Shown here piece after piece: positions 1-5,919 of a DNA stretch of 6,914 nucleotides. The translations under genes were made by a program, and so were the position numbers. This stretch comes from an uncultured Clostridia bacterium (GTDB lineage Bacteria > Bacillota > Clostridia > UBA1381). Where the stretch lies: NCBI GenBank assembly GCA_934454745.1, contig CAKSGP010000079.1, positions 1 through 6,914 on the forward strand. Direction: 5' to 3'. The notes beneath the pieces are model-generated. The model was not told where the DNA came from and ran no database searches. It saw nothing but the letters and a program-made list of their open reading frames with translations. How positions within the stretch are numbered: the stretch's first letter is position 1; every line of letters begins with the position of its first letter.

Positions 1-1755
1 GAATAAATTAGGTCTATCTTCTCTTAAATCATTTTCACCTGTTTTTCTCAAATCAATTTCACGGTATTTTTTTCCGTTGGAATCTGTCTTATTATATCTT
101 TTTATGATTTCTTCACCAGGCTCAAATCCATACCACTCAAGATTATCAAGGTGTTTAGCATATATGAGAATATATTCATGTGCAGTTGCTATATATTTAT
201 CGTCCGACCTACCTTTAGGATTATTGCTATTTGCAATACATCCCACACAGTTTTCTTCTCCAAAAATTTCATCACATAGCTTTTTTAAATTTGCAATTTC
301 ATTTTCATCTATACTTATAAAAATTGCACCATCATCGGCAAGCAGGTTACTTGCCAATCTCAATCTCGGATACATCATATTGAGCCAATTGGTGTGGTAT
401 CTGCCCATTGTTTCGGAATTGGACTTTGTTGTCTGCTGTGTTACCTCTTTATACCTTGCCATAGGATCGGCAAAATCGTCCTCATATACAAAGTCATTGC
501 CTGTGTTATACGGAGGATCTATGTAAATCATTTTAATTTTGTTATAGTACGCAGTCTGCAAAAGTTTTAACACTTCAAGATTGTCGCCCTCTATATAGAT
601 GTTATGCGTGTCATCAAAATTAACGCTTTCTTCCTTGCACGGACGAAGCGTTCCTGTCGAACGCTTTTGTGCAAGCTTTAACGACTCCATTTTGCCTTTC
701 CACTCAAATTTGTACTTTTCAATAACATTTTTTTCTTTTAATGTTTTTATGTTTCGCTCAATTGTTCTTGTTTCAACTCCGACTGCTTTTGCCATTTCTT
801 CGATGGTACAATTCTGATTATTCCCAATCATCTCTACAATCTTCGTTTGTGTTTTATTAAGTTTTACACCGACAATTTCTTCATTTACTCCGACATTTAC
901 CCCGACATTTTTTTCCTTTACTCCGTCATTTTCTGCTATAAAACTGTTAATATGCAAATATCGGTTTTTAAGTTCATTCGTTTCTCCCAAAAGCAGATTT
1001 CGAATAAACTTTTCCAAATACACCGTCGTTTCGTGAATGTTATTTTTCAAATCATTATAATTTGCTCTGACAAGTGCGTTTCTAAAATACCACGCATTTT
1101 CAGCAAAAATGTCATTTGTTGCATCATATCCCAACGAACGAAGATATTTTATAAAGAAAACCGCTGTTGTCCTGGTGTTACCCTCACCAAAAATATGAAT
1201 TTGCCATAATCTTGATATAAAAAACGCAAGATGCTGAATTATTTCGTCCGTTGTGAGACCTTTATAACTAAACTTCTTTTCCTCCGCAAAATCATATTCC
1301 AAAGTTTCGCGCAGTTCCGCAGCATTACCGTATAAAACAGTCGCACCGTCAAGTACCCATTCTTTTTTAGTAATGTTATAATCCCGGATTTTACCTGCAT
1401 GTTTATAAATTCCGAAAAACAGTTTTTTATGAATCCCAATATATTCACTTGGTGAAAAAGAGAATGATTTCTCCAACAAAATATCAGCTATTCTGTTTGA
1501 CACCTTGTCGGCTTCTTCTGTTCTTTGCTCCTCGTCTCTGTTTGGCTTGGATTCATAATAACTGTCAATACGCTTTTTGGCTTCTTCCATAGAGATGTTG
1601 CCCTCTATGTTCTCTATAGCAGTTTTAATCAGATATTCTGACGGTTCTAATCCGTCCACCTTCTGCAAGCCGATAGCTGTACTCCAGGCATAGCCCTTAT
1701 ATTGCTTGTCCGGCTCACACTGTTTTATATATTCCTCAAAAGGATCTCTATCCAT
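1..1755 (-). CDS. Fic domain - winged helix - type III Mod-like DNA methyltransferase fusion (C-terminus off window)
   Basis: A single open frame of 585 codons, with no stop before the window edge. Residues 20-66 resemble the VbhA-type antitoxin segment that precedes some Fic domains. The Fic fold follows, with a flap near 132-147 (EWVLDGATVLYG) and the active-site loop HIFGEGNTRTTA at 187-198, where H187 is the expected catalytic base. Fic enzymes usually transfer AMP from ATP to a protein hydroxyl. Four VGVN-like units (277-298) lead to a winged helix at about 299-345. From residue 346 (EKYKFEWKGK) the sequence is that of a type III Mod subunit: STGTLRPCKEES (376-387... region), IYIEGDNLEVLKLLQ and DPPYNTGND from 413. 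DPPY is the catalytic motif IV of N6-adenine methyltransferases. It comes early, as in the beta class; the AdoMet-binding motif I should lie off the left edge. The start is fixed by AGGAAAGGG 9 bases upstream. The fusion is odd, since these are normally separate proteins. Domain identities are confident; activity is inferred. Confidence 0.9.
   Translation of the reverse strand, partial: MDRDPFEEYIKQCEPDKQYKGYAWSTAIGLQKVDGLEPSEYLIKTAIENIEGNISMEEAKKRIDSYYESKPNRDEEQRTEEADKVSNRIADILLEKSFSFSPSEYIGIHKKLFFGIYKHAGKIRDYNITKKEWVLDGATVLYGNAAELRETLEYDFAEEKKFSYKGLTTDEIIQHLAFFISRLWQIHIFGEGNTRTTAVFFIKYLRSLGYDATNDIFAENAWYFRNALVRANYNDLKNNIHETTVYLEKFIRNLLLGETNELKNRYLHINSFIAENDGVKEKNVGVNVGVNEEIVGVKLNKTQTKIVEMIGNNQNCTIEEMAKAVGVETRTIERNIKTLKEKNVIEKYKFEWKGKMESLKLAQKRSTGTLRPCKEESVNFDDTHNIYIEGDNLEVLKLLQTAYYNKIKMIYIDPPYNTGNDFVYEDDFADPMARYKEVTQQTTKSNSETMGRYHTNWLNMMYPRLRLASNLLADDGAIFISIDENEIANLKKLCDEIFGEENCVGCIANSNNPKGRSDDKYIATAHEYILIYAKHLDNLEWYGFEPGEEIIKRYNKTDSNGKKYREIDLRKTGENDLREDRPNLF
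862..927 (-). repeat. Degenerate 12-base repeats encoding VGVN units in the Fic-winged helix linker
   Basis: Four copies of a 12-base unit can be seen on the minus strand: GACGGAGTAAAG (916-927), GTCGGGGTAAAT (895-906), GTCGGAGTAAAT (883-894) and GTCGGTGTAAAA (862-873). The two central copies are directly tandem and differ at one base. They encode DGVK, VGVN, VGVN and VGVK, a flexible linker between the Fic domain and the winged helix. Because each unit is four codons, gain or loss of a copy would change linker length without shifting the frame. Similar VGVN runs occur in other Clostridia Fic proteins as far as I recall. Confidence 0.75.
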
Positions 1756-1757
1756 AT

Positions 1758-4370
1758 CTACACACCCTTTCCTGTAATCTCAATCTCAAAATGTCTTTGC
1801 ATTCTCGCTGTTATTTTTTCATCCTCGAGGAATTTTTTAATATTTTCCTCACAAGCAATATCAATCCGCATTGCATCAAAGTAGATGCTTTCTTCTTTTG
1901 CCATCAGCTTTTGTTTTGCCTCGCCCAATTTTCTCTCTAATTTTAGCCTTTCCAGACGATTTGCAGTTGAGCCTTCAAGCTGTTTTTCCAATTTTGCAAG
2001 CTCTGATTTTAAGTCAACAAGCTCATGGTCTAATGAGTTCTTATTAACTGTCGCTCTTTGCTTTATTCTCTCTATTTCTTCCGCCTGTGCAGATGATGTA
2101 TCTTCTACACTTTTTTTAATAAGCTCATCAAGAGGTATCAGGTTATCCATCTGGGACTTGTTGCTTGATTTGAGCCATGCTTCAAGCCTTTTTCCGTATT
2201 CTTCATAGCTTACAACATGCATTTCCAAAATTTTTAAACATTCATCATTTGTGAGTGCTTTGCCGTCATTAGTTATTCCGCAAAGAAGTGTGTATACCTG
2301 CCCTGTCCGTTTTCGTCCGGCTAATATATCTATGGTATACAGTGCAATTTTGCAAGGCTCTATATCGCCGTCAACTGTTAGTTTGCCTTCATCAGTACAT
2401 TCCATTTCATGAATAATACCTCTTGCAATAGGACTTAGCAAAGTTATTTTCTTAAACTCTTTTAATGCCCTATATCTTCTATTCTGCCCGCCTGTCCAAT
2501 AATAGAACAGATACGGCAATTCGGAATAATTGGTTGCGGTAACAGTTCTCTTTTCCTCGTTAATCACAAATCTGCAATCGTCATTATTCTCATTGTAGTT
2601 ATCAAAAAAGTATTTCACAAGCTGCCACAGGTCGTTATTTACCTGTTCAGCACGCAAATCAACATACTCAGGTGTGATTTTTACTTTGTCTGCAAGCTCT
2701 TTTGTAAATGTTGTGAACAGTATTTCTTCAGCAGACTCTACTTGTTGTCTGTTATCGTCCTCATAATATTCAAGTGTTTTATTATAATCAGCCTTAATCT
2801 GTGCTTGTGTCCGTACAGTTATTTTTTTTAGCGTCTTTTTGAGGTTATCTGTAAAACCGCCCAAAATATTATCCGACATTCCGAATACGCCGTCTGCAAC
2901 TAACATTCTTTTATTAACAAGTTCAAGCTTTCTGACATCTGCCATATTGCTTTTATTTAAGAAGTTCAGCACTATTACATCATTTTGCTGATTAAGTCTG
3001 TGGCAACGGTCTATTCGTTGCTCCATTTTGAGTGTGTTATATAACAAATCATAGTTTATAACCAGTGCCGCTTCTTCCATATTAAAGCCACGACTGCCTT
3101 GGTCGGTTGATATGATTATCTCATTTTCTGTTTTAAAGCTTTCAATCTCACGATAATCCTTAGAGCCGTTATATATGGACAGTTTATATTTATCTTTCAA
3201 ATGCTCTGCCAAATAGCCTTGAGTTTCACGGCTTTCTGTAAATATAACCGCTTTTCTGTTTGCTCCTGCCTTTTTAAGAAGTTTAAATAGTTCTTCAATA
3301 CATTCGGTCAGCTGTTTCAGTTTTTTATCTGTTTTTATTAAATGTGCCGCAAGTAGCATCTCGGTAAACTCTTTTAATTCCTCCTCAGCACCTGATATTT
3401 TCTCTAATCTTTTTATTATGCCCTCGATTGATTTTATAATCGCCTGAGTAGATGATCCCATCGCTCCAAAGAGCATTAAAGCCAAATCGTATTTTTCCAT
3501 TTCGGGAAAAGCGATTTTGCTCGGTTTGTCAATATAATTCTGTATTAAATCATATAGCTTTTGTTCTTCCGGTGATTGCTCAAATTCGCAAGTGATTACT
3601 ATTCTTTCAGGGATAAAGGCAGATCTTTTCGCCTGTTTTCTCAATGTTCTGAAACAATATTTGCCAACTAACTTTGCAAGCTCCGGATAATTCTCAGGCT
3701 TTCTGAAATACTTTGCCATATATTCCTGTTCACTTGGAAGTATAGTTTCATCTATAAAGTACATCAAGCCATACAAGTCAAGAATATTCTTTTCTATTGG
3801 TGTTCCTGTAAGCAAGACTTTAAATGAGCCTTCGGCAATTCTTTTTAATGTTGCTGCACGGCTTGTTTCATCTTTATATCCGCTTGAGAGCAAACTCGCT
3901 TCTTCAAGAACGGTAACATCCCATATGGTTTCACTTAATATACTGCTATACTGTGATGCAAAATCAAAGGTTGTAAGAACCACAGCATCATGATTAAATG
4001 TACCCTCTGCCGTTTCTAACTGTTTTGCTGATGCGATTGTGATATATGGTATGCTGTACTTATTTTCAATAAGCTTTTCCCATTGAACAAGCAAGTCGCT
4101 ATTGGGTACAACAATGAGAATCCTTGTTTTGCCCTCATACCATTTTTGTGTTACCACAAGCATTGCTTCAGTAGATTTGCCAAGTCCGCTTTCATCCATC
4201 AAAACTACACCCTTGTTATACGGAGAACGAACCGCAAACATAGCCGCACTCACCTGATACGGATACACTTTTATATCTGATGATGCAAATGCCGGTATAA
4301 ACTTATCTTCATCTGATAAGCCGTCTAATATTCGTGCTGTGTAGTATGCATGAAACGGTGTGGCAAACAT
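1758..4370 (-). CDS. SNF2-family DEAD/DEAH-type helicase/translocase with C-terminal coiled coil
   Basis: This 870-residue protein carries the SNF2 ATPase motifs in order. Walker A is DESGLGKST (59-67). Motif II is LEEA (155-158), a variant of DEAH. Motif III is LTGTP (187-191), motif V is STDQGSRGFN (421-430), and motif VI is QRIDRCHRLNQ (451-461). The two RecA-like lobes occupy about 35-480. About 500-760 is a region I cannot assign to a named domain. A charged, heptad-like helix at about 765-855 should form a coiled coil. No nuclease motif is visible. SNF2 proteins translocate on double-stranded DNA using ATP, and relatives with coiled-coil tails occur beside DNA methyltransferases in restriction-like and defence loci. 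The start has GAAAGGA 7 bases upstream. It follows the Xre gene by 51 bases and nearly abuts the Fic-Mod gene, so all three are probably one operon. It could be a restriction or remodelling translocase; it is not a classic type III Res subunit. Confidence 0.9.
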   Translation of the reverse strand: MFATPFHAYYTARILDGLSDEDKFIPAFASSDIKVYPYQVSAAMFAVRSPYNKGVVLMDESGLGKSTEAMLVVTQKWYEGKTRILIVVPNSDLLVQWEKLIENKYSIPYITIASAKQLETAEGTFNHDAVVLTTFDFASQYSSILSETIWDVTVLEEASLLSSGYKDETSRAATLKRIAEGSFKVLLTGTPIEKNILDLYGLMYFIDETILPSEQEYMAKYFRKPENYPELAKLVGKYCFRTLRKQAKRSAFIPERIVITCEFEQSPEEQKLYDLIQNYIDKPSKIAFPEMEKYDLALMLFGAMGSSTQAIIKSIEGIIKRLEKISGAEEELKEFTEMLLAAHLIKTDKKLKQLTECIEELFKLLKKAGANRKAVIFTESRETQGYLAEHLKDKYKLSIYNGSKDYREIESFKTENEIIISTDQGSRGFNMEEAALVINYDLLYNTLKMEQRIDRCHRLNQQNDVIVLNFLNKSNMADVRKLELVNKRMLVADGVFGMSDNILGGFTDNLKKTLKKITVRTQAQIKADYNKTLEYYEDDNRQQVESAEEILFTTFTKELADKVKITPEYVDLRAEQVNNDLWQLVKYFFDNYNENNDDCRFVINEEKRTVTATNYSELPYLFYYWTGGQNRRYRALKEFKKITLLSPIARGIIHEMECTDEGKLTVDGDIEPCKIALYTIDILAGRKRTGQVYTLLCGITNDGKALTNDECLKILEMHVVSYEEYGKRLEAWLKSSNKSQMDNLIPLDELIKKSVEDTSSAQAEEIERIKQRATVNKNSLDHELVDLKSELAKLEKQLEGSTANRLERLKLERKLGEAKQKLMAKEESIYFDAMRIDIACEENIKKFLEDEKITARMQRHFEIEITGKGV
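1765..1773 (-). promoter_or_regulatory. Ribosome binding site of the Fic-Mod gene, inside the helicase 3' end
   Basis: The minus strand reads AGGAAAGGG here, 9 bases before the ATG at 1753-1755. It lies within the last codons of the helicase gene, whose TAG stop (1758-1760) is 2 bases from this ATG. The site fixes the start of the fusion gene and suggests translational coupling to the helicase. Confidence 0.75.
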
Positions 4371-4421
4371 AGTATTATCCTTTCATTATTTTATCATTTG
4401 CAATGTACCAAAAACCGTACA

Positions 4422-4643
4422 TCAGTTCTTGGAGTCTGCTCCTGTGTCTACAATCTCCATAATGTCTTCAATTGCACAACCTAATGCAGTACAAATCTTG
4501 ACCAATGTGTCTGTAGTAACACTTTCACCTTTACTCATTTTCGAAATAGTAAAGGTGCTTATTTCAGCTTTTTCCGCAAGATCTTTTTTCATCATATCTT
4601 TGTCAATTAAAAGCTTCCAAAGTTTCTTGTATGATACTGCCAT
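4422..4643 (-). CDS. Small Xre/Cro-type helix-turn-helix regulator
   Basis: This 73-residue protein is essentially one Cro/C1-type helix-turn-helix domain. The pattern DMMKKDLAEKAEISTFTISKM (residues 16-36) contains helices 2 and 3, with the recognition helix around STFTISKMSKGE. It is followed by TDTLVKICTALGCAIEDIMEI, the typical helix 4-5 closure of this short family. The size and sequence style match single-domain regulators common in Clostridia, often found beside restriction-modification genes. It is the first gene of the operon, under its own promoter (4692-4720), with AGAGGTGA just upstream of the ATG. It probably represses or times expression of the helicase and Fic-Mod genes by binding its own promoter, as controller proteins of restriction systems do. 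That role is inferred from position. Confidence 0.9.
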   Translation of the reverse strand: MAVSYKKLWKLLIDKDMMKKDLAEKAEISTFTISKMSKGESVTTDTLVKICTALGCAIEDIMEIVDTGADSKN

Positions 4644-4673
4644 TTAAGTCACCTCTTCAAAATTATAATACGA

Positions 4674-4693
4674 CAATTTGTATCAATTTATAT
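4674..4693. repeat. Two tandem 10-base repeats next to the -10 box: candidate Xre operator
   Basis: On the plus strand caatttgtat (4674-4683) is followed directly by caatttatat (4684-4693), identical at 9 of 10 positions. The pair covers the predicted transcription start and touches the -10 box. One helical turn per unit would place two protein subunits on the same DNA face. This fits an autoregulatory operator for the Xre protein. The region is AT-rich, so chance similarity is possible. Confidence 0.35.
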
Positions 4694-4720
4694 TATATCA
4701 CTTTCCGACATATTTTACAA
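4692..4720 (-). promoter_or_regulatory. Sigma-A-type promoter of the Xre-helicase-Fic/Mod operon
   Basis: The minus strand shows TTGTAA (4715-4720) and TATAAT (4692-4697) separated by 17 bases. The -10 is a full consensus match and the -35 matches at 4 of 6 positions. Transcription would begin near 4685, leaving a leader of about 40 bases before the Xre ATG at 4643. A second TATAAT at 4662-4667 lacks a well-spaced -35 and is less likely. Confidence 0.6.
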
Positions 4721-4757
4721 TAGTTTCTGTAAAATTCATTTAGAAAAAGCAACATTA

Positions 4758-4777
4758 AATTTAGCAAGTGCTAAATT
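4758..4777. other. AT-rich perfect hairpin abutting the terminator stem
   Basis: aatttagc (4758-4765) and gctaaatt (4770-4777) form a perfect 8-base inverted repeat with a 4-base loop. It ends exactly where the larger stem at 4778 begins. On the minus-strand transcript it comes second and is followed by TAATGTTGCTTTTT. It may act as a back-up terminator or as a protein-binding palindrome. Confidence 0.45.
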
Positions 4778-4806
4778 AAGGCGATTTGCAAAACGCAAAC
4801 CGCCTT
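4778..4806 (-). terminator. Probable terminator hairpin after the VWA gene
   Basis: On the minus strand AAGGCGGTTTGC and GCAAATCGCCTT form a 12-pair stem, with one G-U pair in RNA, around the 5-base loop GTTTT. It begins 8 bases after the VWA stop codon. The downstream tract is only AATTT rather than a clean run of T, so efficiency is uncertain. The position, just before the promoter of the Xre operon, supports a boundary between two transcription units. Confidence 0.65.
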
Positions 4807-4814
4807 ATTATGTA

Positions 4815-5465
4815 TTATTTTCTCTTTTTATCTCTGTGTCTTTCTATATTTTCCTTCCAATTATTTGCGATTGGAGCACATTGTCTTACGCAACCAACCA
4901 CCTCTGATACTGCGTCAAAATTCATTCTTGTTCCCACCGAATCTGCCTTGTATGTAACGGCTCTATCAGCAGAAATTCCAAAACCGGCAGCAGTTGAAAC
5001 CGCATCAATGTTTGCACCTAAGAACAAGAACTCCCAACCGAACTCCGCTTTTTGCCTCTCTATCATTTGCTTAACTTGCGGAAGAGTGAATTCTCGGCTT
5101 GCATTCTCAAAACCATCTGTAATAATTACAACCATCGTTTTACCAGGAACTTCGCTGTCAAGTGCATTCTTGTGTCTGTTACCTACATGATTTATTGTTT
5201 TACCGATTGCATCGAGAAGCCCTGTCATTCCTCTTGCAAAGTATTCCTTGTTGGTGATGTCTTTTACCTTGCCGATTGCCGCATGGTCGTGAACCATTTC
5301 GTACTGATCATCAAATAATACAGTTGTAACAGCAGCATCACCGACTTCTTTTCTCTGTTTTTCGAGCAAGCTGTTGTATCCACCGATTGTGTCTGATTCA
5401 AGTCCACTCATTGAACCGCTTCTGTCCAGGATAAACACCATTTCAGTTAAATTTTTGTTTGCCAT
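4815..5465 (-). CDS. VWA (von Willebrand factor A) domain protein, TerY-like size
   Basis: This 216-residue protein is a nearly bare VWA domain. The metal-ion-dependent adhesion site is complete: DRSGS at 14-18 (DxSxS), T81 in ARGMTGLLDAI, and D117 in VVIITDGFEN. This should give a functional Mg2+-binding ligand site. No signal peptide or membrane segment is seen, so it is cytoplasmic. The basic tail RHRDKKRK ends the protein. Intracellular VWA proteins usually act as adaptors for kinases, phosphatases or ATPases, and the TerY family is the closest size match; partners cannot be read here. The start has GGAGG 9 bases upstream of the ATG. It lies 85 bases after the cupin gene and is followed by a hairpin terminator. 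Confidence 0.9.
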   Translation of the reverse strand: MANKNLTEMVFILDRSGSMSGLESDTIGGYNSLLEKQRKEVGDAAVTTVLFDDQYEMVHDHAAIGKVKDITNKEYFARGMTGLLDAIGKTINHVGNRHKNALDSEVPGKTMVVIITDGFENASREFTLPQVKQMIERQKAEFGWEFLFLGANIDAVSTAAGFGISADRAVTYKADSVGTRMNFDAVSEVVGCVRQCAPIANNWKENIERHRDKKRK

Positions 5466-5497
5466 AACAAAATACCTCCGTTTGATTTGATGTATTT

Positions 5498-5506
5498 ATT
5501 TTAACA
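5498..5506 (-). promoter_or_regulatory. Candidate extended -10 promoter for the VWA gene
   Basis: The minus strand reads TGTTAAAAT, an extended -10 (TGn followed by TAAAAT, 5 of 6 to consensus), about 33 bases before the VWA start. No good -35 hexamer lies 16-18 bases upstream, which extended -10 promoters can tolerate. It would give a short leader containing the GGAGG site. The VWA gene could equally be read through from the cupin gene. Confidence 0.35.
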
Positions 5507-5524
5507 TCTTCAAACGAAGGCATG

Positions 5525-5580
5525 GTCGCTTTTAATGCGACATATTGATTTTAAAATGAAACTGTCAGCTGCATTTTAAA
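5525..5580. other. Two weak hairpins at and after the cupin stop codon
   Basis: tttaaaatg (5550-5558) and cattttaaa (5572-5580) are a perfect 9-base inverted repeat that spans the cupin stop. gtcgc (5525-5529) and gcgac (5537-5541) form a 5-base stem with a 7-base loop. Neither is followed by a T-tract on the minus strand, so they are poor intrinsic terminators. They could stabilise the cupin mRNA end or attenuate read-through into the VWA gene. Confidence 0.3.
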
Positions 5581-5874
5581 TCGCTCCTCACCGAATACCG
5601 CATGAGGAATATCCTTTGGCATAATCAGAGTGTCACCTTCGCTTAATATAAATACCTCGCCGCCAACCGTAAAGCGTCCTGTTCCCTCTAAGACCGTAAC
5701 CATCGCATCACCGCCTGCGGCGTGCGTTGAGATTTCTTCGCCCTTATCAAATGAAAAAATCGTCATACTAACGCTGTCGTTCTGCACAAGGGTTTTGCTT
5801 ACAACCTGCCCCGGCTGATACTCAACCAATTCCTTTAGCTTAAGTGCCGTCTGTTTTTCAATATTTTTATACAT
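5551..5874 (-). CDS. Small single-domain cupin protein
   Basis: A protein of 107 residues from the chosen start, made of one cupin beta-barrel. Motif 1 is KGEEISTHAAGGDAMVTVLEG and motif 2 is EGDTLIMPKDIPHAVFG. In classical cupins motif 1 offers two His and a Glu as metal ligands. Here only the first His (H51) is kept, the second position is Ala, and an Asp (D56) lies near the Glu position; motif 2 keeps its His (H91). Metal binding may therefore be altered or absent. Family members of this size are often annotated only as cupin-domain proteins, and the substrate is unknown. An upstream ATG at 5883 directly touches the GGAGG, which is too close; the ATG at 5874 is 9 bases away and is the better start. 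It lies 45 bases after the macro gene and is probably co-transcribed with it. Confidence 0.88.
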   Translation of the reverse strand: MYKNIEKQTALKLKELVEYQPGQVVSKTLVQNDSVSMTIFSFDKGEEISTHAAGGDAMVTVLEGTGRFTVGGEVFILSEGDTLIMPKDIPHAVFGEERFKMQLTVSF

Positions 5875-5883
5875 ATCTTTCAT

Positions 5884-5888
5884 CCTCC
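5884..5888 (-). promoter_or_regulatory. Ribosome binding site that decides the cupin start
   Basis: The minus strand reads GGAGG immediately before an in-frame ATG at 5881-5883 (spacing 0) and 9 bases before the next in-frame ATG at 5872-5874. Only the second has workable spacing, so the cupin is taken to begin MYKNIEKQ and not MKDMYKNI. Confidence 0.75.
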
Positions 5889-5919
5889 ATATTGTATATT
5901 ATTACAAATTCAATTTTCT

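Noticed and set aside
77..526. Plus-strand open frame of 149 codons opposite the Mod region
   Set aside because: It lies antisense to clearly conserved Mod motifs including DPPY, and its translation has no recognisable domain. It is a shadow of the real frame.
1..690. Annotating Mod as a separate gene starting at ATG 690
   Set aside because: The Mod N-terminal signature EKYKFEWKGK lies upstream of that ATG in the same uninterrupted frame, so a start there would remove conserved sequence. It is kept only as a possible secondary product.
599..1209. Plus-strand open frames at 599-817 and 847-1209
   Set aside because: Both are antisense to the conserved Fic, winged helix and Mod sequence and have no convincing ribosome binding site or domain.
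1239..1448. Minus-strand 69-codon open frame inside the Fic region
   Set aside because: It is in another frame of the Fic domain, whose own frame gives the conserved flap and active-site sequence. No domain is seen in this frame.
1885..2208. Plus-strand open frame of 107 codons opposite the helicase C-terminus
   Set aside because: Its serine- and phenylalanine-rich translation is what the reverse of a coiled-coil coding region gives. It has no homology that I recognise.
1758..4370. Calling the SNF2 helicase DISARM drmD
   Set aside because: The helicase class and neighbouring methylase are suggestive, but no drmA, drmB or drmC is in the window and the methylase is Mod-type with a Fic fusion. 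The name is not supported.
1758..4370. Calling the helicase a type III Res subunit
   Set aside because: Motifs are of the SNF2 type (DESGLGKST, QRIDRCHRLNQ) and no C-terminal PD-(D/E)XK nuclease is visible. Res, if present, would lie off the left edge.
4758..4777. CIRCE-like operator, because ttagcaagtgctaa contains AGTGCTAA
   Set aside because: CIRCE needs two 9-base arms separated by 9 bases. Here the arms are separated by 4 bases and the site sits downstream of a gene rather than in a heat-shock promoter.
5525..5541. Strong terminator between the cupin and VWA genes
   Set aside because: The stem is only 5 pairs and there is no T-tract on the minus strand.
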